64,000 bases of DNA from UBA4427 sp046351135 (GTDB lineage: Bacteria; Myxococcota_A; UBA9160; UBA4427). The stretch lies in contig JAXLZA010000018.1 in the NCBI GenBank assembly GCA_046351135.1, forward strand, positions 26,123-90,122, in the 5' to 3' direction. The position numbers were made by a program, and so were the translations under genes. Within the stretch, counting starts at the first letter, position 1, and the number at the start of each line of letters is the position of its first letter. Under the pieces are notes generated by a model. That model had not been told where the DNA came from, did not search any database, and worked only from the letters and a program-made list of their open reading frames with translations. Below, in pieces: positions 29,902 to 40,100 of the stretch.

Positions 29902-30984
29902 GCCCGGCCTGCGCGTCAGCGCTGCCCGGATCGCCAGCAGGTCCCCGAGATTCTCGACGGTCACGAGACCGACGATGCGCCCGTCGCGCAGCACGGGCAG
30001 GCTGCGCACCGTCCCGCCCTCGAGCTTGCGGAAGGCCGCCTCGAGCAGCTCGCCCTCCGCCGCCGTGACCGGATCGCGCACCATCGAAGCACCGACCGGC
30101 GAGTCGGCTCCATGGCGCGAGAGGCCTTCGAGCAGCGCGTGGCGCGTCAGCAGGCCGACGAGTCGATCCGACTCGGCCACCGGGAAATCCTGCTGGGCCG
30201 AGGCGAGGGTCGCCTCGACGGCGGCCGAAAGGGGGTCGCCGGGCGAGAGCACGCGGAAGACCGTCTCCATGGCGCGCGCGACGGGCAGGCCTTGGAGCGC
30301 GGTCCGCATCTCGACGAGGCCCGCTTCCTGCGCCGCACCGATCCAGACGAACAGCGCGATGAACATCAGGAAGGGATTCGCGAAGAAGCCGACGAGGCCG
30401 AAGAGCAGCGCCATCGCCTGGCCCGCGGTCGCCGCGATGCGGGTCGCCCGGTTGTAGTCGAGGCGGGTCGCGAGCGCGGCCCGCAGCACGCGGCCCCCGT
30501 CCATCGGGAAGGCCGGCAGCAGGTTGAAGGCGGCGAGCCCCAGATTGGTCAGCAGGATCCGCACCGGCAACGAGCCGCTCGTCAGGCTCAGACCGTCGAT
30601 CGGGCCGAGCGAGCCCGACAGCCGGAGGCCGGTGAACAACACGACGCCGATCGCGACGTTGACGGCCGGGCCGGCGAGGGCGACCCAGAGCTCCTGGCTC
30701 GGCTCCTCGGGCATCCGTTCGAGGCGGGCCACCCCGCCGATCGGGTAGAGCGTGATGTCCTTCGTCTGGATGCCGAAGTGGAGGGCCGTCAGCGCGTGGC
30801 CGAGCTCGTGCAGCACGATGCACGCGAAGATCGCCAGCATGAAGGCCGCGCCTTCGAGGGCCTTCGCCAGGTCGTGACCCACCGCCCAATGGGAGACCAC
30901 CACCATCCCGACCAGGATCAGGAAGGTGGCGTGGACGTAGACCGCGATGCCGTGGATGCGGGCGATCTGGAACGACCACTTCAT
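29890..30984 (-). CDS. site-2-type M50 zinc metalloprotease with CBS domains
   Basis: About 364 residues. The zinc site is HELGH (His59-Glu60-x-x-His63) in a transmembrane helix, with the third ligand in FNLLPAFPMDGGRVLRAAL. Five to six membrane helices precede a C-terminal pair of CBS modules (ARAMETVFRVLSPGD, VGASMVRDPVTAAEGELLEA), which bind adenosyl ligands in relatives. The family cleaves membrane proteins within the bilayer, often anti-sigma factors; the substrate is unknown. ATG 30984 has GAGG about 9 bases upstream; ATG 30993 is the alternative. Convergent with the wax-ester gene. Confidence 0.87.
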   Translation of the reverse strand: MKWSFQIARIHGIAVYVHATFLILVGMVVVSHWAVGHDLAKALEGAAFMLAIFACIVLHELGHALTALHFGIQTKDITLYPIGGVARLERMPEEPSQELWVALAGPAVNVAIGVVLFTGLRLSGSLGPIDGLSLTSGSLPVRILLTNLGLAAFNLLPAFPMDGGRVLRAALATRLDYNRATRIAATAGQAMALLFGLVGFFANPFLMFIALFVWIGAAQEAGLVEMRTALQGLPVARAMETVFRVLSPGDPLSAAVEATLASAQQDFPVAESDRLVGLLTRHALLEGLSRHGADSPVGASMVRDPVTAAEGELLEAAFRKLEGGTVRSLPVLRDGRIVGLVTVENLGDLLAIRAALTRRPGSAR

Positions 30985-31314
30985 GGAATTCATCCTCGGC
31001 GGCGATCCGGGCGCCGGATCCGCGCGCGTACGCGCCTCGCCGCCTCGACGATCGCGGGCCTCGCCGGTCGGGGCAAGGTGGGGCGGCGGGCCGCGCCGTC
31101 TGCGGTGCACGGCGCGACCCGAGCCCGGGTGTCGCGAAGCCTCACGGGCGTGCATTGAACCGGCAAGAGGCTGCTGCACGTCGGGTCGGGTCGGGCGGTG
31201 CCCCGTCGCGCGGACGGCCCGGCTTGCAGTCCCTCGGGCGGGAACGATGCTCCGGGCGATTTCGGAGGCCGGCTATGGAGCGGCGTGCCGGAGTCGTCCG
31301 CTCCTGGAGGCTTC
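30985..31314. other. 330-bp divergent intergenic region
   Basis: It lies between the divergent protease and repeat-protein genes and so must hold both promoters. It is very GC-rich with no gene-like frame; the plus-strand ribosome site CTGGAGG is at 31304-31310. I see no convincing operator. Confidence 0.4.
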
Positions 31315-32226
31315 ATGCTGCGATCGCGAAAGCTCCCCTTCGTCGCTTCTCTCGGCCTGCTCGCCCTCGCGCTCATGGCGAACGATTGCAGCAACAGCAG
31401 CTGGAGCTACGGCTTCGTCGACGATCCCCACCTCCTCGCCGTCGCCTTCGCCGACTCGGCCTACGTCACCGTCGGCCAGGACTACACGATCGCCAACTCC
31501 GCCGACGGCCAGACCTTCGCCCGCCAGAGCCTCGACTGCTGTGGCTCTCTGCGCGCGCTCACGTACGGCAATGCAAAGTGGGTCGCCACCGGCGATCAGG
31601 GCATCGTGTACACGTCGACCGACAGCGCCAACTGGTTCTTCCAGTTCCTGCCGACCTCGCGCTCGATGGGCGGGGCGGCATTCGGTGCGGGGATCTATCT
31701 GCTCGTCGGAGACGACGGCCGGATCCTGAGCTCGGTCAATGCCGGGGCCTGGGCCGTCGAGACGAGCGGGACGGACGTCGACCTCAACGGCGTCGTCTTC
31801 GCCGAGAATCTCTTCGTCGCCGTCGGCGACACGGGCGCGATCCTGACCTCGCCCGACGGCCACGCCTGGACCGTCCGCACCTCGGGCATCGTCGACGACC
31901 TGCGCGGCATCGGCTGGGGCAACGACCTCTTCGTCGCCGTCGGCGATGCGGGCCGCATCCTGACCTCGCCGGACGGAATCAGCTGGACGCCGAGCAGCTC
32001 GGGCGTCCCGGTCAGCCTGGCCGAGGTCGCGTTCGGGGCGGGCGTCTACGTCGTGGTCGGCGACTCCGGGACCGTGTTGAGCTCCCCCGACGCGCTCGCC
32101 TTCACCCCCCGCGATCCCCAGACCCACAAGCATCTCGAAGGCATCACGTTCGCAGGCGGCCAGTTCGTCGCCGTCGGCCGCAACACCGTCATCCGCAATT
32201 CCACCGACGGCATCAGCTGGTTCTGA
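31315..32226 (+). CDS. exported beta-propeller-like repeat protein (paralogue 1)
   Basis: 303 residues. A signal peptide ends near MANDC, with a Cys that may be lipidated although the lipobox is not ideal. About seven repeats of about 42 residues follow, each with a pattern such as LFVAVGDTGAILTSPDGHAW or LFVAVGDAGRILTSPDGISW, typical of BNR/photosystem-stability-factor-like propellers. Repeats include two conserved Gly and a Trp at the end. GGAGG stands close before ATG. It is followed on the same strand by a pentapeptide-repeat protein and a second copy of this architecture. Confidence 0.7.
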   Translation: MLRSRKLPFVASLGLLALALMANDCSNSSWSYGFVDDPHLLAVAFADSAYVTVGQDYTIANSADGQTFARQSLDCCGSLRALTYGNAKWVATGDQGIVYTSTDSANWFFQFLPTSRSMGGAAFGAGIYLLVGDDGRILSSVNAGAWAVETSGTDVDLNGVVFAENLFVAVGDTGAILTSPDGHAWTVRTSGIVDDLRGIGWGNDLFVAVGDAGRILTSPDGISWTPSSSGVPVSLAEVAFGAGVYVVVGDSGTVLSSPDALAFTPRDPQTHKHLEGITFAGGQFVAVGRNTVIRNSTDGISWF

Positions 32227-32400
32227 CGCACCGTCGGCGGGCTCGCGCCCCCCTCAGCGGGCCCGTGCATCGATTCGTCGGCTGCACCCCGAAAATCGGT
32301 CTCGATCGGCACGTTTCCGACTAAGATAGGCCGGCACGACGGTGTGTCGAACGGCTCGCGGGGGCGGCGGCTGCCGCGCCTGACGAGGGAGGATCGATCG

Positions 32401-33879
32401 ATGCCGGGATCCCGCTTCCTCGTCGCGCTCGTCGCGTCGGGCATGGCCCTGATGGCCGGGCCGTCGTGGGCCGTGTCGACCCTGCCCTGTCCCTCCGTCG
32501 GCGCGCAGGCGCCGAGCACCGCGATCCTCGCGGCGGGGCAGGACAACGCCTGCGAGAACTGGGTGACGACGCGGACGGTCAACCAGCCCGGCGCGAACCT
32601 CTCGTCGGCGAACCTGAGCCACGTCTTCCTCGCCGGGAACCTCGACGGCGCCGATCTCCACCTCGCGAACCTGCAGTTCCTCGAGACCCCGATCTGTCCG
32701 GGGCTCACGGCCAGGAACGCCAACCTCGCCTCGGCCGATCTTCGCAGTGCCCGACTCGTCTGCTCGGACTTCGCGGGCGCCAACTTCTCGAACGCCAACC
32801 TGACGAACGCGCGCAGCGACTACGTGATCGGCACCAGCTTCGCAGGCGCACACTTCGACGGCGCCAACCTCACGGGATTCAGCGCCCAGAGCGCGACCTT
32901 CGACGACGCGATCTTCACGGGCGCGACCCTGACGAACACGACGTTCATCGAGAGCCGCTTCGCGCGGACGGATTTCTCCGGCCGCAGCTTCGCGGGGGCC
33001 CGCTTCTTCGGCGGCGACCTGTCGGACGCGAACTTCTCGGAGGCCGACCTCACCTCCGTCCCGATCACGAACTACAACTCCAATCGCCCGACGCGGCTCG
33101 ACCGGACGGACTTCTCCTTCGCGACGCTGACGGCTCTCCAGATCGTCTTCGCGCGGGACGCCGTCGGCACGCTCTTCACGCAGGCCGATCTCTCCCTCGC
33201 GAGCCTCCTGACCTCGTTCAGTCAGGCCGACTTCAGCGGCGCGAACCTGTTCCGTGCCCAGCTCGGCGGGGCGTGTCTCGGCTGCAGCTTCCGCAATGCG
33301 GTGCTGATCGAGACCGATCTCTCGCAGGCCACGCTCTTCGGCTCGGACCTCACCGGCGCGACGCTTTCGGCGGGCACGATCCTGGCCGGGGCGCGGTACG
33401 ACCCGCAGACGATCTTTCCGTCGGGCGCCACCTTCGTCGGCCCGACATGGGGGCTGCCGGGCGGGCTCTCGCCGTTCGCCTCGGGCATGGTCGCGGACTT
33501 CACCAACGACGACGTGAGCGGGCTGAACCTGGCGGGCTTCCCGTTCCCGAACGTCGCCATGGGGAACCTGATCGCGCGGGGGACGAACTTCTCGAATGCG
33601 AACCTGAGTGGCGCGGGACTCGCGGGCGCCGACCTGAGCGGAGCGAACCTGACGGGCGCGAATCTCACGGGCGCCACGCTCGTCAACGCTCGCTACGACC
33701 AGGCGACGCTGTTTCCGTCGGGCGGCCCCTGGTCTCAGAAGCCGTGGGGTCTGCCGGGCGGGTCGAGCCCGTGGAACCTGGGCATGAAGCCGGTGCCGGA
33801 GCCGACTGGGGTCGCGGGCCTGGCGGCCGGTCTCGTCGCGCTCGCTGGCTTCGCGATCGCGCGGCGGCGAGCCGAATGA
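32401..33879 (+). CDS. pentapeptide-repeat PEP-CTERM protein
   Basis: About 492 residues. A signal peptide (ending GPSWA) precedes a long run of pentapeptide-like repeats of the A(D/N)LxX type (GANLSSANLSH, NLASADLRSARL, GADLSGANLTGANLTGATL), which form a right-handed beta-helix. A linker with duplicated sequence (WGLPGGLSPFASGMV and WGLPGGSSPWNLGMK) and the tail VPEPTGVAGLAAGLVALAGF plus IARRRAE complete it. GGGAGGA precedes ATG 32401. Its stop overlaps the next gene by four bases (ATGA), so the two are translationally coupled. Confidence 0.85.
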   Translation: MPGSRFLVALVASGMALMAGPSWAVSTLPCPSVGAQAPSTAILAAGQDNACENWVTTRTVNQPGANLSSANLSHVFLAGNLDGADLHLANLQFLETPICPGLTARNANLASADLRSARLVCSDFAGANFSNANLTNARSDYVIGTSFAGAHFDGANLTGFSAQSATFDDAIFTGATLTNTTFIESRFARTDFSGRSFAGARFFGGDLSDANFSEADLTSVPITNYNSNRPTRLDRTDFSFATLTALQIVFARDAVGTLFTQADLSLASLLTSFSQADFSGANLFRAQLGGACLGCSFRNAVLIETDLSQATLFGSDLTGATLSAGTILAGARYDPQTIFPSGATFVGPTWGLPGGLSPFASGMVADFTNDDVSGLNLAGFPFPNVAMGNLIARGTNFSNANLSGAGLAGADLSGANLTGANLTGATLVNARYDQATLFPSGGPWSQKPWGLPGGSSPWNLGMKPVPEPTGVAGLAAGLVALAGFAIARRRAE

Positions 33880-34841
33880 AGCTCATCCGTCCTGGCCGTC
33901 GCTTCCCGATCGCGCGCCGCCTGCTGCTCCCCCTCTGCCTCCTGCTGCTCGCGGCCGATTCCGAAGACGACGAATACTCGTGCTCGGGCTCGACCGGGCT
34001 GGTGCGCGCGTCCCAGACCAAGATCCGGATCGCGTACGGCGCCGGCGAGTTCGTCGCCGTCGGCGAGAACACCACGATCGCGAGCTCGACGGACGGGGCT
34101 TCCTTCGGCACGTGGAACCAGGAGCTGGCGACCGACGCGTTGATGGCGATCGCGATCGGTCCGAACGGATGGATCGCGGCGGGCGAGCACGGTCTCGAGG
34201 CGACGTCGGCCGACGCGCGCGCGTGGACGACGACGGCGCTGCCGACCGGGCAGGCCCTTCGCGGCGCTGCGTTCGGGGCAGAGCGCTGGGCTCTGGTCGG
34301 GGGCCACGGACGCATTCTCGGATCCGACGATGGTGTGGCGTGGGGAATGCTGGAGAGCCACACCGAGCGCGCGCTCCACGATGTCGTGTTCGGCGTGGAC
34401 CGCTTCGTCGCCGTGGGCGATCGCGGGACCGTCACGACTTCCCCGGACGGCCTCGAATGGACGCGCCGCCGGACCGGGACGACCGAGAACCTGCGTGGCG
34501 TTGGCTTCGGGGACGGTCTCTTCGTGGCGGTCGGAGAGGGCGGATCGATCCTCACGTCGGTGGACGGCGTGGTCTGGACCTCCGAGAGCTCGCCCGTCGT
34601 CTCCACGCTCCGGGACGTCGCCTTCGGCTCGAGCAGCTTCGTCGCCGTCGGCGAGGGGGGCATCGTGCTGAGCTCGGTCGACGCCCGGACCTGGGTCGTT
34701 CGCAGTCTGCCCGTGAACCGGAGCCGGGCCGATTGGACCGGCGTGGCCCATGGCGGGGGCCTCTTCGTCGTCGTCGGCGATCCCTACATCGGGTACACGA
34801 CCGACACGGTCCGCTCGAACGACGGCGTGACCTGGTTCTAG
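33876..34841 (+). CDS. exported beta-propeller-like repeat protein (paralogue 2)
   Basis: 321 residues, related to the gene at 31315 by its repeats: FVAVGENTTIASSTDGASF, LFVAVGEGGSILTSVDGVVW, FVAVGDRGTVTTSPDGLEW. The N-terminus has basic residues and a hydrophobic signal (LLLPLCLLLLAAD) followed by an acidic SEDDE and a Cys. ATG 33876 overlaps the pentapeptide-protein stop, and the trio 31315-34841 therefore looks like an accessory surface-protein operon. The ligand is unknown. Confidence 0.7.
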   Translation: MKLIRPGRRFPIARRLLLPLCLLLLAADSEDDEYSCSGSTGLVRASQTKIRIAYGAGEFVAVGENTTIASSTDGASFGTWNQELATDALMAIAIGPNGWIAAGEHGLEATSADARAWTTTALPTGQALRGAAFGAERWALVGGHGRILGSDDGVAWGMLESHTERALHDVVFGVDRFVAVGDRGTVTTSPDGLEWTRRRTGTTENLRGVGFGDGLFVAVGEGGSILTSVDGVVWTSESSPVVSTLRDVAFGSSSFVAVGEGGIVLSSVDARTWVVRSLPVNRSRADWTGVAHGGGLFVVVGDPYIGYTTDTVRSNDGVTWF

Positions 34842-34946
34842 GCCTCGGCTCGTCCTTGTGGCCCATTGCCTCGCTTCGAGCGCGTCGGGTAGAGTCGCTC
34901 CATTGACGGTGCGTGGACAAATGGTCCGCGAGCAGGAGGTCCGGGC

Positions 34947-36068
34947 GTGAAGTTCTCAATGATTTTCGAGGCGCAGATCGTCGACACGTCGCGCAAGGGC
35001 GAATACGAGATCATGCAGGAGTGCGTCGAGCAGGCCGTGCTCGGCGAGAAGGTCGGCTTCGATCGCATCTGGGCCGTCGAGCACCACTGCCTCAAGTGGT
35101 ACGCCCACATGAGCGCCCCCGAGACCTTCCTCGCCTACGTCGCGGGCAAGACCGAGCGGATCCGCATCGGCCACGGCGTCGTCTGCCTGCCCTTCCGCAT
35201 GAACCATCCCGTCAAGGTCGCCGAGCGCATCGGCATGCTCGACATGCTGACGAAGGGCCGCGTCGACTTCGGCATCGGCAAGGGCGGCACGCCCCAGGAA
35301 GCGGGCGCGTTCCAGACCGAGATGGACGAGATTCCGGCGCAGCTCGAGGAGTCGGCGCGCATGATCCCGCGCATGTGGCGCGAGGAGTACTTCGAGCACG
35401 ACAGCCCGACCATGAAGATCCCGCGCCGCCCGATCTTCCCGAAGCCCTACCAGGATCCGCATCCGCCGATGTACCTCGCCTGCACGCGCGAGGAGACGCT
35501 CAACCAGGCCGGCGAGTGGGGCCTCGGTGCGCTCGTGCTCGGCTTCGCGGGGCCGGACGACATCGCGAAGAAGAACCGCGTCTATCGCGCGGCGATCAAA
35601 CGGCGGACGAAGGAGAGCCAGATCCCCGACTTCCCGACCGAGCACCTCGCGGCGCTGTGTCCCGCGATCGTGCTCGACGACGAGAAGAAGGCGCGTGCCA
35701 TCGGCTACCGCGGCCAGCGCTACTTCACCGAAGCGATCCGCCACTGGTACAGCCCGGGCGTCGAGATGCCGCCGCCGCGGGCCGAGATCGCGGACATGAC
35801 GGACGAGGAGGTGCTCAAGGCCGAGGGCGAGGCGCTCGTCGCCTATCTCCACGAGGAGAAGATCACGGCGGGCACCGAGTCGACGGGCATGTTCAACACG
35901 AACCACGCCTACGGCCGCGTCGAGGACGCGATCGGCTACGTCCAGCGCCTGAAGGACGCGGGGGCGGACGAGGTGATGTTCCTGATCCAGATGGGGACGG
36001 TGCCCCAGTGGGCCGCGCTCGAGACGATCCGGAATCTCGGCGAGCGGGTCATCCCGAAGTTCCGTTAG
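34947..36068 (+). CDS. luciferase-like (LLM) flavin-dependent oxidoreductase
   Basis: A 373-residue TIM-barrel enzyme with GFDRIWAVEHHCLKWY, IRIGHGVVCLPFRMNHPVKV and GKGGTPQEAGAF, standard for the luciferase-like family. GTG 34947 is preceded by AGGAGGT with 6 bases of spacing. A second family member is at 26478, but the two differ clearly and are not a recent duplication. The substrate is unknown; the adjacent downstream gene is a methyltransferase. Confidence 0.87.
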   Translation: MKFSMIFEAQIVDTSRKGEYEIMQECVEQAVLGEKVGFDRIWAVEHHCLKWYAHMSAPETFLAYVAGKTERIRIGHGVVCLPFRMNHPVKVAERIGMLDMLTKGRVDFGIGKGGTPQEAGAFQTEMDEIPAQLEESARMIPRMWREEYFEHDSPTMKIPRRPIFPKPYQDPHPPMYLACTREETLNQAGEWGLGALVLGFAGPDDIAKKNRVYRAAIKRRTKESQIPDFPTEHLAALCPAIVLDDEKKARAIGYRGQRYFTEAIRHWYSPGVEMPPPRAEIADMTDEEVLKAEGEALVAYLHEEKITAGTESTGMFNTNHAYGRVEDAIGYVQRLKDAGADEVMFLIQMGTVPQWAALETIRNLGERVIPKFR

Positions 36069-36124
36069 GCGCCTCGGCGGCGGCCGGGGCCCACCGGCCG
36101 CCGCGCGCCGCGGGGACCGCTCCG

Positions 36125-36958
36125 ATGGAAGCCGTGACGGGCGAGCGGCTCGACGACGAGAGCGCGCTCTACCGCGCGGATCGCGCCCGTCACCTCGCGG
36201 CCTACCGCTTCGCGCGCTCGCTCTTCGCCGCGGAGCAGGGCGCGGCCGGGGAGGGCGGGCGCCCGTCCCTCGTCGCCGATCTCGGCTGCGGCACCGGCTA
36301 CGGCGCGGCCGATCTCGCCGAAGCGGGCCTCCGGGTCGTCGGCCTCGATCGCGTGCGCGCCGCCGAACGGGCGCGGCGGGCCGGGGCGACCTTCCTCGTC
36401 GGCGACCTGACCCGGCTCCCCGTCGCCGACGGCGCGCTCGCCCGGGTGGTGAGCTTCCAGGTCGTCGAGCACTTCGCCGATCCGAGCCCCTATCTCTCGG
36501 AGCTCGCGCGGACGTTGTCGCCGGATGGCGTCGCCCTGATCAGCACCCCGAACCGTCTCGAGTCCGACGGCGAGAACCCCTACCACCTCCACGAGTACGA
36601 GGCGGACGAGCTCGCCGCGCTGCTCGGCCGTCACTTCGAGCGCGTCGAGCTCCTCGGCGTCCATGCCGTCGGCCCCGCCGCCCGCCATCACGCCGCCCGC
36701 CTGGCGCAGATCCGTCGGATCACGGCGCTCGATCCGCTCGGGCTCCGGCGCGTGCTGCCCCGGCGCCTCGTCGAGTGGGCCTTCGCCCGCCTCGCGCGGG
36801 TCGTGCGGATCGCGATGCGGCGGGGTGGAGTCGAGCTCGCCCTCGACGAGAGCGACTATCCCGTCCGGGCGGTCGGGCCGACCTGCCTCGATCTGCTCGC
36901 GGTCTGTCGTGGTCCGCGGCGGAGAGGCGACCGCGGCGCTCCGTCGCCGGCGGGCTGA
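36125..36958 (+). CDS. class-I SAM-dependent methyltransferase
   Basis: 277 residues. Motif I is VADLGCGTGYGA, motif II VVGLDRVRAAE, then SFQVVEHFADPSPYLSELA, the pattern of UbiE/COQ5-type small-molecule methyltransferases. The C-terminal 70 residues have an amphipathic Arg-rich stretch that could contact membrane. It is 56 bases downstream of the luciferase-like gene and 237 bases upstream of the polysaccharide synthase; its substrate is not evident. Confidence 0.85.
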   Translation: MEAVTGERLDDESALYRADRARHLAAYRFARSLFAAEQGAAGEGGRPSLVADLGCGTGYGAADLAEAGLRVVGLDRVRAAERARRAGATFLVGDLTRLPVADGALARVVSFQVVEHFADPSPYLSELARTLSPDGVALISTPNRLESDGENPYHLHEYEADELAALLGRHFERVELLGVHAVGPAARHHAARLAQIRRITALDPLGLRRVLPRRLVEWAFARLARVVRIAMRRGGVELALDESDYPVRAVGPTCLDLLAVCRGPRRRGDRGAPSPAG

Positions 36959-37195
36959 TCCCCCTCGGCGGTTCGGTGCAGGCGAAGGCGACCTGCCCGA
37001 TCGCCGCCCCGGGATCGAAGGGGGATCGGAGGCGGGCGCGGGGATCGGCCGCAGCCGTGCGTCGCGGGGCGGATCCGGGGGCCGCCGCTAGACTGCAGGC
37101 CGCTCGGGGGTAAGGGGCCCCGCGCGGAGGGCTGCCCGCGTCCACGGGCCGGTCGGCCCGGCGGACAGCCGGAGGTCGGCGAGGGGTCGACCGGG

Positions 37196-40100
37196 ATGGG
37201 ATCGAGAGACGGGGGCACGGTGATTCGGGACGGGAGCATCGGACGCCGCGCTCTCGGGCTGGGGCTGGTCGCGGTGCTGGTCCTGGTCGCGGGCTGCACG
37301 CGCCCGGTCGTCGTCGATCCGCAGGCGCCGGCGAATCCGCGCATCGAGCGCCTCGACGCGTTGACCGCGCTCTGGAGCTACTACCGCTTCCACTACATCG
37401 GGAGCGGGGCCGAGCACGGCCGGGTCATCTCCCTCGACGAAGACCGGATCACGACCTCCGAGGGGCAGAGCTACGCGCTGCTGCGCTCGGTCTGGGGCGA
37501 CGACCGCGAGACCTTCGACGCGGTCTGGTCCTGGACGAAGAAGCATCTCCAGCAGCGCGGCGACGCGCTCTTCAGCTGGAAGTGGAAGGGCAGGGTCCTC
37601 GATCGGAACGCGGCGACCGACGCGGACACCGACATCGCGCTCGCGCTCCTGCTCGCCTCGCGCCGCTTCGAAGAGCCCGCCTTCGAGGCCGAGGCCCGGA
37701 AGATCGTCCGCGACATCTGGGATCAGGAGATCCTGGTCGTCGGCGGGAAGTGCTACCTGACCGCGGGCGACTGGTCGAAGCGCGAGCGCGTCCCGGTGCT
37801 CCACGTCGGCTACTTCGCGCCCTACGCCTACCGCGAGTTCGCGAAGCTCGATCGCGAGCACGACTGGGGCTGCGTCGCGCGCACCGCCTACGACGTCCTG
37901 CGGCTCATCTTCGTCGAGAAGGACCTCGACTTCCCGCCGGAGCGCGTCTACTTCGATCGCAAGAACGAGATCGTGCGGCTCGAGCATCCGAAGACCCTGG
38001 CGATCGGCGACTTCGGCTACGACGTGTTCCCGATCTACTGGCGCATGGCCACCGACTGGCGCTGGAGCTGGCGGATGGAGGGCGCGCTGCGCGAGCGCAT
38101 GCTCGGGCCCCTGCGCGAGGCCTATCTCCGCGACGGTGGGCGTCTCTTCGACCGCTATCGCCCGGACGGGACGCCGAAGTCGAAGTTCGAGGCGCTGCCG
38201 CTCTACGCGACCCTCCACGCCCTGGCCGACGTCGTCGATCCCGAGTTCGCCGAGCGACTGAGGGAGGAGAAGCTCGTCCCGCTCTGGAAGAAGGCGCTCG
38301 TCGGCCGTGACACGCCCTACTACCTGCACAACTGGCTCGCCTTCGACGAGACCCTCTCCCTCGGCCTCGCCCGGACCTTCGACGAGAAGCTGGGCTTCCT
38401 GCTGCCCTTCGACGGCCGGGCCTTCCAGGCGAGCTTTCCGAAGCGGCCCTTCCTCGCCTGCCTCGTGCTCTTCCCCCTCGTCCTGCTCGCCCGCGGCACC
38501 CGCTTCGAGCCGCCGCTGCGCTTCGCGTTCCTCGCCGCGGCGTTCGCGGTCTGCGGGCTCTATCTCGTCTGGCGCGGCCAGAACTCGCTCAACTTCATCG
38601 AGCCGGCGGGGCCCTTCATCTCGGGCTCGCTCTGGCTGGCCGAGCTCTACTGCTTCGTGTCGGTGGTGCTGCTCGTCGTCCAGACGGGCTTCGGCGGGCG
38701 TCCGGTCCCGGAGCGGCCCGAGGCGCCGGGCTTCGCGCCCAGCGTCGACGTCATGATCCCGATCTTCAAGGAGCCCCTCGAGATCCTCGAGCGGACCCTC
38801 GTCGCCGCGCGCGCGATGCGGTACCCGAACCTGCGCGTCCACGTCCTCGACGACGGCCATCGCGAGGAGGTCCGCGTCCTCGCCGAGCGCCTCGGCGCCC
38901 GCTACATCCAGGGCCCGCGCCAGCACGCCAAGGCCGGCAACCTCAACCACGCGATCGCCCGGACCGAGGGCGAGCTGCTCGTCATCTTCGACACGGACCA
39001 CGTCCCGACGACGGATTTCCTCGAGGCGACGGTGCCCTGCTTCGTCGATCCCCAGATGGGCTTCGTCCAGACGCCCCACCACTTCCGCAATCCCGACGTC
39101 TTCCAGCACGCCTTCCGCGCGAACGGCCGGATCCCGAACGAGCAGGACATGTTCAACCACGGCATCCAGTCCCAGCGCGACCGCTGGGGCGGGGCCTTCT
39201 TCGTCGGCAGCGGCGCGGTCTTCCGCCGCAAGGCCCTCGAGTCCGTCGGCGGCTTCAAGCTCCTCTCGATCACCGAGGACATCCACACCAGCCAGTACGT
39301 CCACGCCGCCGGCTGGAAGTCGGTCTTCGTCGACCGCGACGTCGCCGTCGGGCTCTCCGCCGAGAACCTCGCCTCCTACATCGTGCAGCGGCGGCGCTGG
39401 ATGCTCGGCTGTCTCCAGATCTTCTTCCGCGACAATCCGCTCTTCTGCCGCGGGCTCTCGCTCCGCCAGCGCGTCGGCTACTTCGCCTCGCTCTACCACT
39501 TCTTCTACCCGATTCCGCGCCTCGTCTTCTGGGTGACGCCGCTCTACTACCTGCTCTTCCACCTCCATCCGATCCTGTCGGACGTCGCCGTGCTGACGGC
39601 GATGTTGATCCCCTATCTCGTCGTCTTGCCGATGATCTCCGCGGTCCTGATTCCGGGCTGGTCGCGGCCCTTCTGGGGCTCCTTCTACGAGAGCGCCGTC
39701 AGCGCACCGCTCGCGCGCTCGATCTTCGATCTGCTCCTGCCGAAGTCGCTCGGCTTCCAGGTCACGCCGAAGGGGATCACGAGCCAGACCCACCGCTTCG
39801 ACTGGCAGTCGGCGCGCTGGACGCTGGTGCTGGCGGGCGTCATGGTCTTCGCGATGGCGAAGGGGGCCTTCGAGCTCGCGCAGTTCGGGGTCGAGCGCGA
39901 CGCCTACGTCTTCAACCTCGGCTGGTCCGGACTGAACCTGCTCTTCCTGCTCGGCGGCCTGATGGTCGCCTGGGAGCGGCCCCAGCGGCGCGAGGAGGAG
40001 CGGGTGCCGCGGGCGTTCCCGGTCCGGCTCTTCGTCGCCGGGAGCGCGGGCGATGCGAGCCCGACGGTGTCGGCGCGGACGGTCGACGTCGGGATCGGCG

